A program made the translations under genes and the position numbers. The notes below the pieces were generated by a model. It had not been told where the DNA came from, did no database searches, and was given only the letters and a program-made list of their open reading frames with translations. A stretch of 64,000 bases of DNA. Origin: an uncultured Nitrospirales bacterium. GTDB taxonomy: Bacteria > Nitrospirota > Nitrospiria > Nitrospirales > UBA8639. This document shows, one piece after another, positions 53,521 to 62,133 of this stretch. Each line of letters begins with the position of its first letter. Positions within the stretch are counted from its first letter, which is position 1. Location: contig OX638327.1 of assembly GCA_951812745.1 (NCBI GenBank), positions 2,257,501-2,321,500 on the forward strand, given 5' to 3'.

Positions 53521-53528
53521 TTTTAATA
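53521..53528. repeat. Target site duplication TTTTAATA (left)
   Basis: Eight-base direct repeat adjoining the left end of the IS1595 element; the partner is at 54364-54371. Confidence 0.85.
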
Positions 53529-54363
53529 GGTAATTAGGGCGAAACGTAACCAAAATAGATCTTGAGAAACTGTTTGAAGACATTCTCCTGTCGGTGATTA
53601 AAGCGATACTCCACTTCTTTCAAATACATCGGGAAATGATACTTGGAGACCCCGCGATACTGATACAAGATATGTTTGGCATAACTCCAAAAGCCTTCAA
53701 TGCCATTAATGTGATTCTTCGTCCGCCGGCTCACCAAGGTTTTCGCATGATTCACCGTATGATGGTGGCCATAGCGTTTTAGCGATTGATACCCCCGAAA
53801 GGCATCGGTGAAATAGACCGAGCCTTTCCGGGTGTGCGCCTGAATATGGTGCAACAATTCTTCCGCACTAACGGACTCGACGACTTTCGTGTATACGCGC
53901 CCTTCCCGCTCCAGGAGCCCGAACACGACACTTTTGCCGGCGGTGGCCCGGCCGCGTTGGCCTTTGCGCCGGCCGCCGAAATAGGCCTCATCCAGTTCGA
54001 TCTCGCCTTTCAGTTTCCCCGCTTCCAACTCGGTGACATGATACAACGCTTCCCGTATGCGGTGATAGACGCGAGTGACGACTTTCACGTCCAGGCCCAG
54101 ATCCTGGCTCAACCGATAGGCGGGTTGCAATTGATAGAAGCCTTGCAGGATCCGGATCTCGCGGCGCAGCCGCCGGAGGCTCTTGTTTTTGCCACAGCGC
54201 CCACATTTCACGTAGCCGCGGCGGGTGTGCAGGACCTGAAAGGAGCCGCAGAAAATGCACTTGCGACCGCGCAAAAAGTTGGCCGCACAACTAAAAACCG
54301 TATGTCGTCCTGTAACCATGCTGGTTTTCTACCATACATTGGTTACGAAACGCCCTAATTACC
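53529..54363. mobile_element. IS1595-family insertion sequence, apparently complete
   Basis: The 835-bp element has terminal inverted repeats: GGTAATTAGGGCG, three unlike bases, CGTAACCAA at both ends, so about 22 of 25 positions match. It is bounded by an identical 8-bp TTTTAATA duplication, the usual target-site length for IS1595. It is inserted in an AT-rich intergenic stretch between the Fic gene and a Phd-VapC pair. Confidence 0.93.
53534..54319 (-). CDS. IS1595-family transposase (ISXO2-like)
   Basis: Encodes 261 residues. The N-terminal zinc ribbon (CIFCGSFQVLHTRRGYVKCGRCGKNKSLRR) is followed by a helix-turn-helix. The DDE/N catalytic domain follows: IELDEAYFGGRRKG gives the first Asp, VYFTDAFRGYQSLKRYGHHHTVNH the second, and TKNHINGIEGFWSYAKHILYQYRGVSKYHFPMYLKEVEYRFNHR the rest. 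It has no frameshift and fills the element almost end to end, so it is probably functional. Confidence 0.93.
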   Translation of the reverse strand: MVTGRHTVFSCAANFLRGRKCIFCGSFQVLHTRRGYVKCGRCGKNKSLRRLRREIRILQGFYQLQPAYRLSQDLGLDVKVVTRVYHRIREALYHVTELEAGKLKGEIELDEAYFGGRRKGQRGRATAGKSVVFGLLEREGRVYTKVVESVSAEELLHHIQAHTRKGSVYFTDAFRGYQSLKRYGHHHTVNHAKTLVSRRTKNHINGIEGFWSYAKHILYQYRGVSKYHFPMYLKEVEYRFNHRQENVFKQFLKIYFGYVSP

Positions 54364-54371
54364 TTTTAATA
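54364..54371. repeat. Target site duplication TTTTAATA (right)
   Basis: Right copy of the eight-base duplication made by IS1595 insertion. Confidence 0.85.
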
Positions 54372-54465
54372 AATGTTAAATAATTTATAATATTTATAGA
54401 AATAATTATTTATCAAATGTTTTAAAGTTTTAAAAAAATGTTGCAATATTAAAAAAAGGGAAAAC

Positions 54466-54765
54466 ATGGTCAAAAAAGTCGGCACGATCCAGTTGAGGAA
54501 AGACCTGACGGCGCTTCTGGCCGAGGTGGTCGAGAACGGCCGGCGCTTTATCATCGAGAAGCGGGGCAAGCCCCTGGCGGCGCTGGTCAGCGTCGAGGCT
54601 CTGGAACTGATCGAGCAGCAGCAGACGACTTCGGCTAACCCTCAGGGCGCTCTGGCCCTGGCCGGTGCCTGGGGCGAATTGAAGGAGCGGGAGTTGGAAT
54701 CGCTGTTGGCCGACGTCCGGGCCGAGCGGGGTGGCGACGCTTGTCGCACGGAGGGTAAAGCCTGA
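54466..54765 (+). CDS. Phd/YefM-type antitoxin
   Basis: Encodes 99 residues. The Phd fold VGTIQLRKDLTALLAEVVENGRRFIIEKRGKPLAALVSVEAL occupies residues 5-47. A long acidic and basic helix for toxin binding follows. Its stop codon overlaps the start of the PIN toxin gene by one base (TGATG at 54763-54767), so the two form a coupled toxin-antitoxin operon. An AT-rich leader of ~95 bases upstream is the likely autoregulated promoter. Confidence 0.88.
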   Translation: MVKKVGTIQLRKDLTALLAEVVENGRRFIIEKRGKPLAALVSVEALELIEQQQTTSANPQGALALAGAWGELKERELESLLADVRAERGGDACRTEGKA

Positions 54766-55169
54766 TGTATCTGTTGGATACGGATATCCTGGCTAACCTG
54801 ATGGGCCGTTGTCCCTCGACCGCGTTGATTGCGAAACTGGCCTCGGTGCCGCCTGAGCAGCAATGCACTTCCAGTATCACCCTTGAGGAGTTGCTCGTCG
54901 GCGCGAACCGGTTTGGCCGGAGGTCGGCTGCCTTGCTGAGCCAGATCGACTCGCGGCTCATCCCAAACCTGCAGGTCCTGCCTTTCGATGCCGCGGCGGC
55001 GAGGCGTTGCGGAGAATTGCACGCTTTGTTGGCGCGGAAGGGATCGGCGGTGAGTGAGACGGCCTTGCGTGTTGCTGCGCTCGCGCTGGTTCGGGATCTC
55101 ACGCTGGTTTCCGCGCATCCCCAGTACTTCAAGCGGGTTCCCGGCCTCTCCGTTGAGAATTGGCTGTAA
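54765..55169 (+). CDS. vapC: VapC-type PIN-domain toxin
   Basis: Encodes 134 residues. The PIN-domain acidic residues appear as LLDTDILANLM (D5, D7), SSITLEELLVG (Glu), SETALRVAALALVRDLTLVSAHPQYF and the final strand LSVENW. VapC toxins are Mg-dependent endoribonucleases that usually cut tRNA or the rRNA sarcin-ricin loop. The overlap with the antitoxin gene supports a functional pair. In the middle acidic position S-E replaces the more usual D in the family, which could be a variant. Confidence 0.88.
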   Translation: MYLLDTDILANLMGRCPSTALIAKLASVPPEQQCTSSITLEELLVGANRFGRRSAALLSQIDSRLIPNLQVLPFDAAAARRCGELHALLARKGSAVSETALRVAALALVRDLTLVSAHPQYFKRVPGLSVENWL

Positions 55170-55276
55170 GCTGTCGGGGCAACGCGTTCGACGCTTATCG
55201 CCCTTACGTTGACCCTCTCCCGTCAAGGCAGAGGAGACGTTTTCACCCTTGGCTCGGTTCTATCATGTCAGTCGGA

Positions 55277-55606
55277 TCAGCCTTCCGGCTGAAAGGCCTT
55301 TTCCAGGAGAGGCTTCAGTTCCCCTTTTGACTGCATGGGCCCGAGCACGTCGGTGTCGCCGTAGAATTGCCCGTTGATGAACACCTTGGGCAGGGTGGGC
55401 CACTTGGTCATTTGCGTGAGGACTTCGCGTTTTTCCGGGTCTTCCAACACGTTGATGATTTCGTAGGGATAGCCGAATTGATCGAAAAACTCCATGGTTT
55501 CGACGGTAAAGCCGCATTGGGGCGCGGTTTTGGTCCCTTTCCCATAAATGAGGATTTTGTGTTGTTTCAATTCCTGTTGAATTTTTTCTTCGATGGGATG
55601 TGCCAT
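55277..55606 (-). CDS. grxD: Monothiol glutaredoxin (Grx4/GrxD type)
   Basis: Encodes 109 residues. The monothiol active site PQCGFT has C31, where most family members have CGFS. The glutathione-contact segments WPTLPKVFINGQFYGDTDVL and GELKPLLEKAF are intact. These proteins carry glutathione-ligated [2Fe-2S] clusters and act with BolA proteins in iron-sulfur delivery. The upstream gene is a BolA homologue, 14 bases away. The Thr in CGFT is a conservative change. Confidence 0.93.
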   Translation of the reverse strand: MAHPIEEKIQQELKQHKILIYGKGTKTAPQCGFTVETMEFFDQFGYPYEIINVLEDPEKREVLTQMTKWPTLPKVFINGQFYGDTDVLGPMQSKGELKPLLEKAFQPEG

Positions 55607-55620
55607 GCTGTGTTTCCCTC

Positions 55621-55860
55621 CTATGAGCCATCCGTTGTTTCAGTCGTCAGTTCCAGTGCATGGATTCGTCCGTCTTTCAGCGGCTCGTCCAAGGCTTGAT
55701 AAATGAGCCGGTGGCGGTCCAAGACATTTTTCCCTTTGAACAGATCCGAAACCACGCGGACGTTCAAGTGATCCATGGTTCCCGTCCGGTCCGTGACGGT
55801 GACCTGGGCATCGGCTAATGATTGCCGGACGTATTCCGTGATGGTTTGCGGAGTAATCAT
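55621..55860 (-). CDS. BolA-family protein
   Basis: Encodes 79 residues. The BolA class II KH-like fold is seen: an N-terminal helix (TITEYVRQSLADAQVTVTD), strand HLNVRVVSDLFKGKNVLDRHRLIYQAL with the conserved RHRLIY helix, and a final strand. It lacks a separate long loop and most resembles the IbaG/YrbA-like short type. With the downstream monothiol glutaredoxin it probably forms a [2Fe-2S]-binding pair. Confidence 0.9.
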   Translation of the reverse strand: MITPQTITEYVRQSLADAQVTVTDRTGTMDHLNVRVVSDLFKGKNVLDRHRLIYQALDEPLKDGRIHALELTTETTDGS

Positions 55861-56159
55861 GATGCGCCCTACCTCCTGTCGAAGCCCGAATCAGCTTGGG
55901 CACATAATACTGAAAGCCCGCGCCTTTGTGCAACGACACTCGTCCGCCCCTCGTCGCGCAGGGGCGAAAACCTGCATTTTTCCCTGCCTTTCTTTTTCTG
56001 TCATCCTTGCGGACGCGAGGATCCAGAGTCGTTATTTTTTGCATTCGTAGCCACGCCATCTCCCGGCGCCTGCGGGCGTGGCTGCGCCCCGGTCCCGAAT
56101 CCTAGTTGGGGGCGAGGACTGTCTGAGCGAAGCGAACGGGCAGTTGTAGGGGCTGCGGT
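55861..56159. other. Gene-free stretch
   Basis: About 300 bases without a supported gene. It includes GTCATCCTTGCGGACGCGAGG (a common dispersed genomic string) near 56000-56020 and GCCTGCGGGCGTGGC. It ends in a REP-like hairpin. Confidence 0.5.
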
Positions 56160-56187
56160 GTCGGGTTACGCCTTCGGCTAACCCGAC
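56160..56187. repeat. Palindromic GTCGGGTTA hairpin repeat
   Basis: Arms GTCGGGTTA and TAACCCGAC around a ten-base loop, related to 976-1001. It touches the stop codon of the minus-strand esterase gene and may act as its transcript end. Confidence 0.6.
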
Positions 56188-56910
56188 CTACGTTTTCTGT
56201 GAACCGCACGCGTGATTCAGAAACAGGCCGAGTTGGTCCAGGACTTGCGGAGGAATTTCGTGCCCCCCTCGGAATTCATGCCAGGTCACAGGGAGCCCGT
56301 GTTGGATCAGGGAGTCCTTGAGTTGGATAGCTGTTTCGTGAGGGAGTATGGGGTCGTCCGTTCCATGACTCTGAAACACGGGGAGCCCTTTGCGGGTTGG
56401 CCATCGTGCTTCCCATTCGGGTTTCGCAATAATGCTGCCCGACATGATGATGAGCCCGGCGAACGGACGAGTACTTCGAAGGACCGTATCGCAGGCCAAC
56501 ATGGCGCCTTGAGAGAACCCGCCGAGGACGACCTGATCCGGGGGAAGGCCTTCATGCCGGTCGAGGTCGTCCAACATGGCGAGCACGCGCTCGCGGGCGC
56601 CCGCCAGCCCGTCGGGCACCTCGTCGATATCACGTCCACGCCCCTCAGCCATCTGACGCGTGATCCGGTCCACGTCGAGCATCCACCAGGCCCGTCCCTC
56701 GGGCAGGCCGTCGTCCAGCTTCAGGGGCGCGACGGGGAACACGAACCGCACCTCGTCCGGGACCCGGACCATCCTCCACAAGGCGACCAGGTCGTCACCG
56801 GGCGCTCCGAACCCGTGCAGGAGAATGATCACGGGTCCGTTCCCGCCGCCCTCGCGGTCCGGGCCTCCCGCCATGTGGACGTCGAGCCCCCCGTACGTGT
56901 GCAGGCGCAT
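56188..56910 (-). CDS. Alpha/beta-hydrolase, phospholipase/carboxylesterase type
   Basis: About 240 residues from ATG 56910; the longer frame to 56967 overlaps the upstream gene and has no conserved content. The oxyanion motif ILLHGFGAPGDDL, nucleophile GGFSQGAML, acid GTDDPILP and histidine RGGHEIPPQVL are all present, as in the Abhydrolase_2 carboxylesterase family. It probably hydrolyses short-chain esters or lysophospholipids in the cytoplasm. Confidence 0.88.
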   Translation of the reverse strand: MRLHTYGGLDVHMAGGPDREGGGNGPVIILLHGFGAPGDDLVALWRMVRVPDEVRFVFPVAPLKLDDGLPEGRAWWMLDVDRITRQMAEGRGRDIDEVPDGLAGARERVLAMLDDLDRHEGLPPDQVVLGGFSQGAMLACDTVLRSTRPFAGLIIMSGSIIAKPEWEARWPTRKGLPVFQSHGTDDPILPHETAIQLKDSLIQHGLPVTWHEFRGGHEIPPQVLDQLGLFLNHACGSQKT

Positions 56911-56938
56911 CGCAATCGACTCCCCGGCACTGCGAGCG

Positions 56939-57118
56939 TTAATGGCCCATCTTGGGCGCGCCGGCATTGGCGCCTTCGGTCACGAGCGGGATGCGCAGCA
57001 CTTGTTGGCAGTGCGTGCAGGTGACCCGCAGGGTATCCTTGTTTGAACGGTCGATATCCTGTTCTTTGATCCAGAACAGTTTTTCACATTTCGGACATTT
57101 TCTGACGAGCATGGGCAT
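56939..57118 (-). CDS. Small zinc-ribbon protein (59 aa)
   Basis: Starts MPMLVRKCPKCEKLFWIKEQ with the first CxxC at residues 8-11 and a second pair in VTCTHCQQVLRIPLV near 34-37. The spacing and the KLFWIKEQDI strand fit an MJ0042-like or similar zinc ribbon. ATG at 57118 is preferred over a longer frame to 57190. It is 28 bases upstream of the esterase gene, probably in the same transcript. Confidence 0.65.
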   Translation of the reverse strand: MPMLVRKCPKCEKLFWIKEQDIDRSNKDTLRVTCTHCQQVLRIPLVTEGANAGAPKMGH

Positions 57119-57234
57119 GATGGCTTTCCCGGCTGGTAGGGTTGTTGAACAAACTCGAAAACTGACGGACGTTGTGCCTCCTGTTGGCAATTGCGGGCGA
57201 TTTAGTGTAATACAAACGGGCTGCCGTTCTCTAC

Positions 57235-57657
57235 ATGATCATCTATGCCGACCATAAGGATTTTGACCCCGCCGCGTTGTTGCCTCTGTTCGAGCACGCG
57301 CCCTGGGCTCGCGGCCGGACCGTGGCCGAGACGACCCACATGGTCCGGCAAACCGATCTGTTCATCACGGCCTGGGACGACCACCGGGTCGTCGGGTGTG
57401 GACGGGTTCTGACCGATTACGTGTATCGCGCCTCCATCTGGGACGTCATTGTCGATCCGGCGTATCAGGGACAGGACGTGGGGACGGAAATCATTCACCG
57501 GATCCTGAACCATCCGGCCCTTCAACGCGTCGAGCTGTTCTGGCTTTGTACCCGCGACAAACACACATTCTACGAAACGCTCGGCTTCAGTGCCAAGGAA
57601 CAGACCGGCATGGTGTGGGATCGACGGAAACGCTCCTCCCCCCCTCCGCCGCGATGA
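57235..57657 (+). CDS. GNAT-family N-acetyltransferase
   Basis: Encodes 140 residues. The acetyl-CoA-binding motif A is IWDVIVDPAYQGQDVGTEIIHRIL near residues 68-91, followed by motif B FWLCTRDKHTFYETLGF. The substrate is unknown; similar short GNATs act on amines or protein N-termini. ATG at 57235 is the first codon of a clean frame, and it is divergent from the zinc-ribbon gene. Confidence 0.88.
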   Translation: MIIYADHKDFDPAALLPLFEHAPWARGRTVAETTHMVRQTDLFITAWDDHRVVGCGRVLTDYVYRASIWDVIVDPAYQGQDVGTEIIHRILNHPALQRVELFWLCTRDKHTFYETLGFSAKEQTGMVWDRRKRSSPPPPR

Positions 57658-57699
57658 ATACAGGTATGGCCCGGTCGAAGGCCGCTCCTACACCACGTT

Positions 57700-60600
57700 T
57701 TATTCTACTTTCAAATTCTTGCGCACCCAGTGACGCGAAAACCAAGGGTACAGCGATGGAATCACCAGCAGGGTCAGCAGAGTACTGGACACCAATCCAC
57801 CGACGACCACCGTAGCCATGGGGCGCTGAATTTCTGAACCGACACCGGTTGCGAGTAACAAGGGGATCAACCCCAACGCGGTGGTTAAGGCGGTCATGAG
57901 TACGGGTCTCAGGCGAGAGAGGGCCCCTTCTTCAATGGCTTGCCTGAGCATCCTGTTCTCAGTGAAACGCCGGTTGATGGACGTCACCATCACGACCCCG
58001 TTCAGCACCGCCACACCAAACAGCGCGATGAAACCTATTGAACTGGGCACCGATAAATATTGCCCGGACAGCCAAAGCGTGATAATGCCGCCGATTAAAG
58101 CCAGGGGGATGTTGATCATGATCAGAGCGGCCTGGCCTAACGAACCGAAGGCGAAGTACAGCAACAGGAAGATCAGCGCGAGGGACGTGGGCACCACGAT
58201 CATGAGTCGCGCCTGAGCCCGTTGCTGGCTTTTGTATTGACCGTCGAAGACCACGCTGTAGCCGTCGGGCAGGTCGATGTCACGGCTGATCCGTTCCTTC
58301 AGTTCGTTCACCAGGCCGCCCATGTCGCGGCCATCCACGTTGGATAGGACCACGACGCGGCGTTGCACGTTGTCGCGGCGAATTTGCGGAGGCCCGGTTT
58401 CGATTTCGATGCTTGCCACTTCGCCCAAACGCACCCACGCGCCGTTCGGCGATTCGATCAGCAGATCACGAATGGCGTCGGCGCTCCGGCGGACGGATTT
58501 TTCCAGTCGCACGTAGATGTCGTAACGCTCGTTGCCCTTGATGACCTGCCCGGCGGACACGCCGCCGATCCCGTCCGACACCAGCGAGACGATTTCCTCC
58601 ACGGCCATCCCGTAGCGCGCCAGCGCCTCGCGGTCGGGGCGCACCACGAGCTGGGCTTCGCCGGCGATTTTCTCCAGGGAGACGCCGCGTGTGCCTTGGA
58701 CCTGCTTGACCAACGTCTCGATTTCCTTGCCTTTTCTCGCCAGCACGTCCAGGTCGGGGCCGAATAATTTGACGGCGAGTTGGGCGTCCACGCCGGACAG
58801 CAATTCATCCACCCGGGTGGCGATGGGTTGGGAAAAGGAGAACAACAACCCCGGGTGCACGGACAGTTTCTCTTCCATCAGGGCTTGCAGTTCATGGCGG
58901 TTGCCGGCGGACGTCCATTCCGCCGGCGGGTTCAACCCGACGTAGGTTTCGATATTGGACACCGGTTCGGGGTCTCCGCCAAGATCGGGGCGGCCGATGT
59001 GACTCAGGACGGTGGTGACTTCCGGAAACTCCATCAGGATTGCTTCCAGCTTGGGTGCGAGCGCCACGGACGTCTGCAGGCTCGATGACGGTGCCAGGGT
59101 CGTGCGGATGTTTAACGTCCCTTCTTCCAGTTCCGGCACGAACTCGGTGCCCAGTTGCGTCATGATCGCCATGGACAGGACGAACAAGGTCGCCGCGGAA
59201 CCGACGACAAGCGTGCGTTGCTTCAGTGCCCTGTGCAGCACGTAACGATACACCCGTGCGATGGGCGGCAGGACCGGGCTTTCCCTGTGTCGCGGCGCTT
59301 GTTGGAAGACAAAGCTTGCCAAAGCGGGGATCATCACCAGCGCGACCAGCAACGAGGCCAGCATCGCCACGATGATGGAAATGGCCATCGGCATGAATAA
59401 TTTGCTCTCGACCCCTTCCAGGGAAAACAGGGGGGAAAAGACCACGGCAATAATCATGACGGCAAAAAATACCGGGCTGGTTACTTCGTGGGTGGCCGCT
59501 TGAATGAGCAAGTTCATGCGTCGCTTCCTGCTTTGCACAACGCCCAGATAAGCCTCGGCAGGGACAGCATCGGGCTTGGTCAGACGAGAAAAGATGTTTT
59601 CCATGACCACCACCGTGCCGTCCACCATCATCCCGATGGCGATCGCCAGGCCGCCCAACGACATCAGGTTGGCCGAAATACCCCAATAGGCCATGACGGT
59701 GAGAGCCAGTCCGATCGACAGCGGTATGGACAGCAACACCAGCAACGTGGCGCGCAGGTTCATCAGGAAGATCGCCAGCACGATGATGATCAGGACGAAT
59801 GCCAGCAACAGCGCGTTGGTCACCATGGCGACGGCCTTGTTGACCAGGTCGGCCTGGTCATAGTAGGGATACAATGTCACACCGTCGGGCAGGGCCTGCG
59901 CGATCAGCGGCATCCGGTCGTAGATGCCTTCGATGGTGGCATTGGTATTGGCTCCTATGCGTTTGAACACGATACCCGCCATGACCTCGCCGCGCGATTG
60001 CGGCCGGCCTTGGGCGTCGCGGTCGGTCATGGTGACGGCGCCCTGGCGGATTTCACCACCCAATTCCAGTCGTGCGAGGTCTTTCACCTTGACCACGACG
60101 CCGTCGACTTCCTTGACCGGAGTGTTGCCGATGTCCGTGAGCCCGTCGGTGCCGCTGCGTATCCAGCCGACCGCGCGCAGGACCAATTGCTCGTCGCCGC
60201 GGTTGACGTACCACCCGCCCGCGTTGCGGTTGTTGGCTTCGATTGCTTCAATGACCTGGCTGATGGACAGGTGGTAACTGAGCATGCGGGCCGGGTCCAA
60301 TTGCACCTGATACTGCAACACGTCGCCGCCGAACGAGAGGACGTCGGTCACGCCGTCGATCGGCAGCAACAGCAACTTGACCACCCAATCGTTCAGGCTG
60401 CGTAATTGCATGGCGTCGACGTTGCTGTCTTCGTCGGCCAACAGCACGTACTGGAACACCATGCCCAACCCCGAGGTGTTGATCCCCATCTCGGGCGTGC
60501 CGACGCCGTCGGGAATGTTCTCACGCGCGGCTTGCAGTCGCTCGAACACCAGTTGCCGGGCGAAGTAGATATCGGTGCCGTCCTTGAAGACGACCGTCAC

Positions 60601-60876
60601 CACGGACAAGCCCGTTTTGGAAATCGAGCGGACTTCCGCAACGTCGGGCAGTGAGTACATCACGGCCTCGATGGGATAGGTGATCAGTTGTTCGACTTCC
60701 TCGGCCGCCAGACCCGGTGCTTCGGTCTGCACGTCCACGTCAATGTTCGTGACTTCCGGAAAGGCATCGACGTTCAGTTTCTGTAACGAGAAGACCGAAC
60801 CGATCAGGGCGGCGATCAAACCCAGCACCACGAGCAGGCGGTTACGGACCGCCCAATCCACCATTGCATTCAACAT
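57700..60876 (-). CDS. Heavy-metal efflux RND pump (CzcA/CusA family)
   Basis: Inner-membrane RND pump of 1058 residues. Twelve helices (first at ~12-30, clusters at ~335-530 and ~860-1040) and two periplasmic porter domains are present. The helix-4 region GGLAIAIGMMVDGTVVVMEN carries the proton-relay aspartate. It lacks the DFG of CzcA and reads more like the CusA version AVGAMVD, so Cu/Ag cannot be excluded against Co/Zn/Cd. It is the third gene of a metal-resistance operon (channel, adaptor, pump). A 14-base gap separates it from the adaptor gene. Confidence 0.92.
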   Translation of the reverse strand: MLNAMVDWAVRNRLLVVLGLIAALIGSVFSLQKLNVDAFPEVTNIDVDVQTEAPGLAAEEVEQLITYPIEAVMYSLPDVAEVRSISKTGLSVVTVVFKDGTDIYFARQLVFERLQAARENIPDGVGTPEMGINTSGLGMVFQYVLLADEDSNVDAMQLRSLNDWVVKLLLLPIDGVTDVLSFGGDVLQYQVQLDPARMLSYHLSISQVIEAIEANNRNAGGWYVNRGDEQLVLRAVGWIRSGTDGLTDIGNTPVKEVDGVVVKVKDLARLELGGEIRQGAVTMTDRDAQGRPQSRGEVMAGIVFKRIGANTNATIEGIYDRMPLIAQALPDGVTLYPYYDQADLVNKAVAMVTNALLLAFVLIIIVLAIFLMNLRATLLVLLSIPLSIGLALTVMAYWGISANLMSLGGLAIAIGMMVDGTVVVMENIFSRLTKPDAVPAEAYLGVVQSRKRRMNLLIQAATHEVTSPVFFAVMIIAVVFSPLFSLEGVESKLFMPMAISIIVAMLASLLVALVMIPALASFVFQQAPRHRESPVLPPIARVYRYVLHRALKQRTLVVGSAATLFVLSMAIMTQLGTEFVPELEEGTLNIRTTLAPSSSLQTSVALAPKLEAILMEFPEVTTVLSHIGRPDLGGDPEPVSNIETYVGLNPPAEWTSAGNRHELQALMEEKLSVHPGLLFSFSQPIATRVDELLSGVDAQLAVKLFGPDLDVLARKGKEIETLVKQVQGTRGVSLEKIAGEAQLVVRPDREALARYGMAVEEIVSLVSDGIGGVSAGQVIKGNERYDIYVRLEKSVRRSADAIRDLLIESPNGAWVRLGEVASIEIETGPPQIRRDNVQRRVVVLSNVDGRDMGGLVNELKERISRDIDLPDGYSVVFDGQYKSQQRAQARLMIVVPTSLALIFLLLYFAFGSLGQAALIMINIPLALIGGIITLWLSGQYLSVPSSIGFIALFGVAVLNGVVMVTSINRRFTENRMLRQAIEEGALSRLRPVLMTALTTALGLIPLLLATGVGSEIQRPMATVVVGGLVSSTLLTLLVIPSLYPWFSRHWVRKNLKVE

Positions 60877-60890
60877 GGCTCTTCGATGGT

Positions 60891-62117
60891 TTAGTGGCTG
60901 TGAATCTCGAAGCCGCTTTTGGCGAGTTCAGCCCCCAGGTAAAACGCTCCCTCCGTCACGACCGGCATGCCTTCCGCAATCCCTGAAATGGGGATTTTTT
61001 TACCGCGTGTCGTGCCCCGGTGAATGCGGGTCTGTTTGAAATGACCGGGTTTGAACTCGACGAACACCGTCCAGTTGCCTTCGTCGTCCTGCACCAGGGC
61101 CGACTCGGGCACCGCCAACGTGGGTTTTGCGTCGTCGACACGTGCGGTGATGGTGACCTGAACGAACTCGCCGGCGTGATGGTGCTCGCCGCGCGGTGTG
61201 ACTGCGATACGCACCCGGATGGTTCGCGTCTGCTCGTCGAGTAAGTGATGCTTCTGGATGACGTTCCCCTCATGCCAATGTCCGCCGATATTGATCCGTG
61301 CCGGTGCGCCGATCTCGATATGGTCGGCTTGAAGGGGGGGCAGGTTGGCTTCCACCCACACCCGACGTTCATCGGCGATCAGGAACAGGCTGTGGCCCGC
61401 TTTGATGCGTTGGCCGACGCGAAAATCGTCACGCAGCACCGTCCCGGACATCGGGGCATTCAGTTGAAACTGTCCCAGCGCGACTTTCGTCCTGCGAGTG
61501 ACGACGGCGTTGATCTGTTTGTTGTCCAGGCCGTAGGCGCTCAATTTCAGCCGGCCTTGCTCATAGGCCACTCGGGCCTGGACAAAGTGTTTGGCGCTCA
61601 CGACTCCTTTGCCCAGCCTGCGCACGCGCTGCCATTCGTTTGCCAAGATCCTGAGTTCACCTTGGGCTGCGGCCACCTCGATACTGGCCAGTGTGATCAG
61701 GGGTTGGCCGGCTTTGACCTCGTCGCCGAGCCTGGCATGTCGCTTGACGACCACGGCGTCGATTAAGGGTGTCACCTCGGCACTGCGGTATTGGTCGAGT
61801 TGGATTTCACCCGGTGCGGAAATGAATTCAGGCAGTAATTCCGCCTTGAGAATTGTGACGTGGATATTTGCGGCTCGGATGGATTCGGCGGACAGTTCGA
61901 CGACCCTTCCCTCGGCTTCTTCCCCGTGGCCTGCTTGACCGGATACGGTTTCATCGTGGCCTGCCTGCTCGCCGTGTCTGGCTTCACGGCTGTCCCCGTG
62001 ATCGGTCGCGTCGTGGGTGTGTTGCCCGGTCGCGTCCGACGACGTGAGTGCGGCTGTCACGAGAACGGCGGCGCCCAACCCAATCATCGACAACGGGACT
62101 GTGCGAAGACGCTTCAT
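60891..62117 (-). CDS. RND efflux periplasmic adaptor (CzcB/CusB family)
   Basis: Encodes 408 residues from ATG 62117, chosen over the longer frame because GGGGAGA lies upstream and MKRLRTVPLSMIGLGAAVLVTAAL is a signal or anchor sequence. The following HTHDATDHGDSREARHGEQA segment is a His-rich metal-binding stretch. Lipoyl, beta-barrel and hairpin regions follow (ELLPEFISAPGEIQLDQYRSAEVTPLIDAVVVKRHARLGDEV; LNAPMSGTVLRDDFRVGQRI). It bridges the inner-membrane pump and the outer-membrane channel. Confidence 0.9.
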   Translation of the reverse strand: MKRLRTVPLSMIGLGAAVLVTAALTSSDATGQHTHDATDHGDSREARHGEQAGHDETVSGQAGHGEEAEGRVVELSAESIRAANIHVTILKAELLPEFISAPGEIQLDQYRSAEVTPLIDAVVVKRHARLGDEVKAGQPLITLASIEVAAAQGELRILANEWQRVRRLGKGVVSAKHFVQARVAYEQGRLKLSAYGLDNKQINAVVTRRTKVALGQFQLNAPMSGTVLRDDFRVGQRIKAGHSLFLIADERRVWVEANLPPLQADHIEIGAPARINIGGHWHEGNVIQKHHLLDEQTRTIRVRIAVTPRGEHHHAGEFVQVTITARVDDAKPTLAVPESALVQDDEGNWTVFVEFKPGHFKQTRIHRGTTRGKKIPISGIAEGMPVVTEGAFYLGAELAKSGFEIHSH

Positions 62118-62133
62118 TGGTCGTCTCCCCGAA

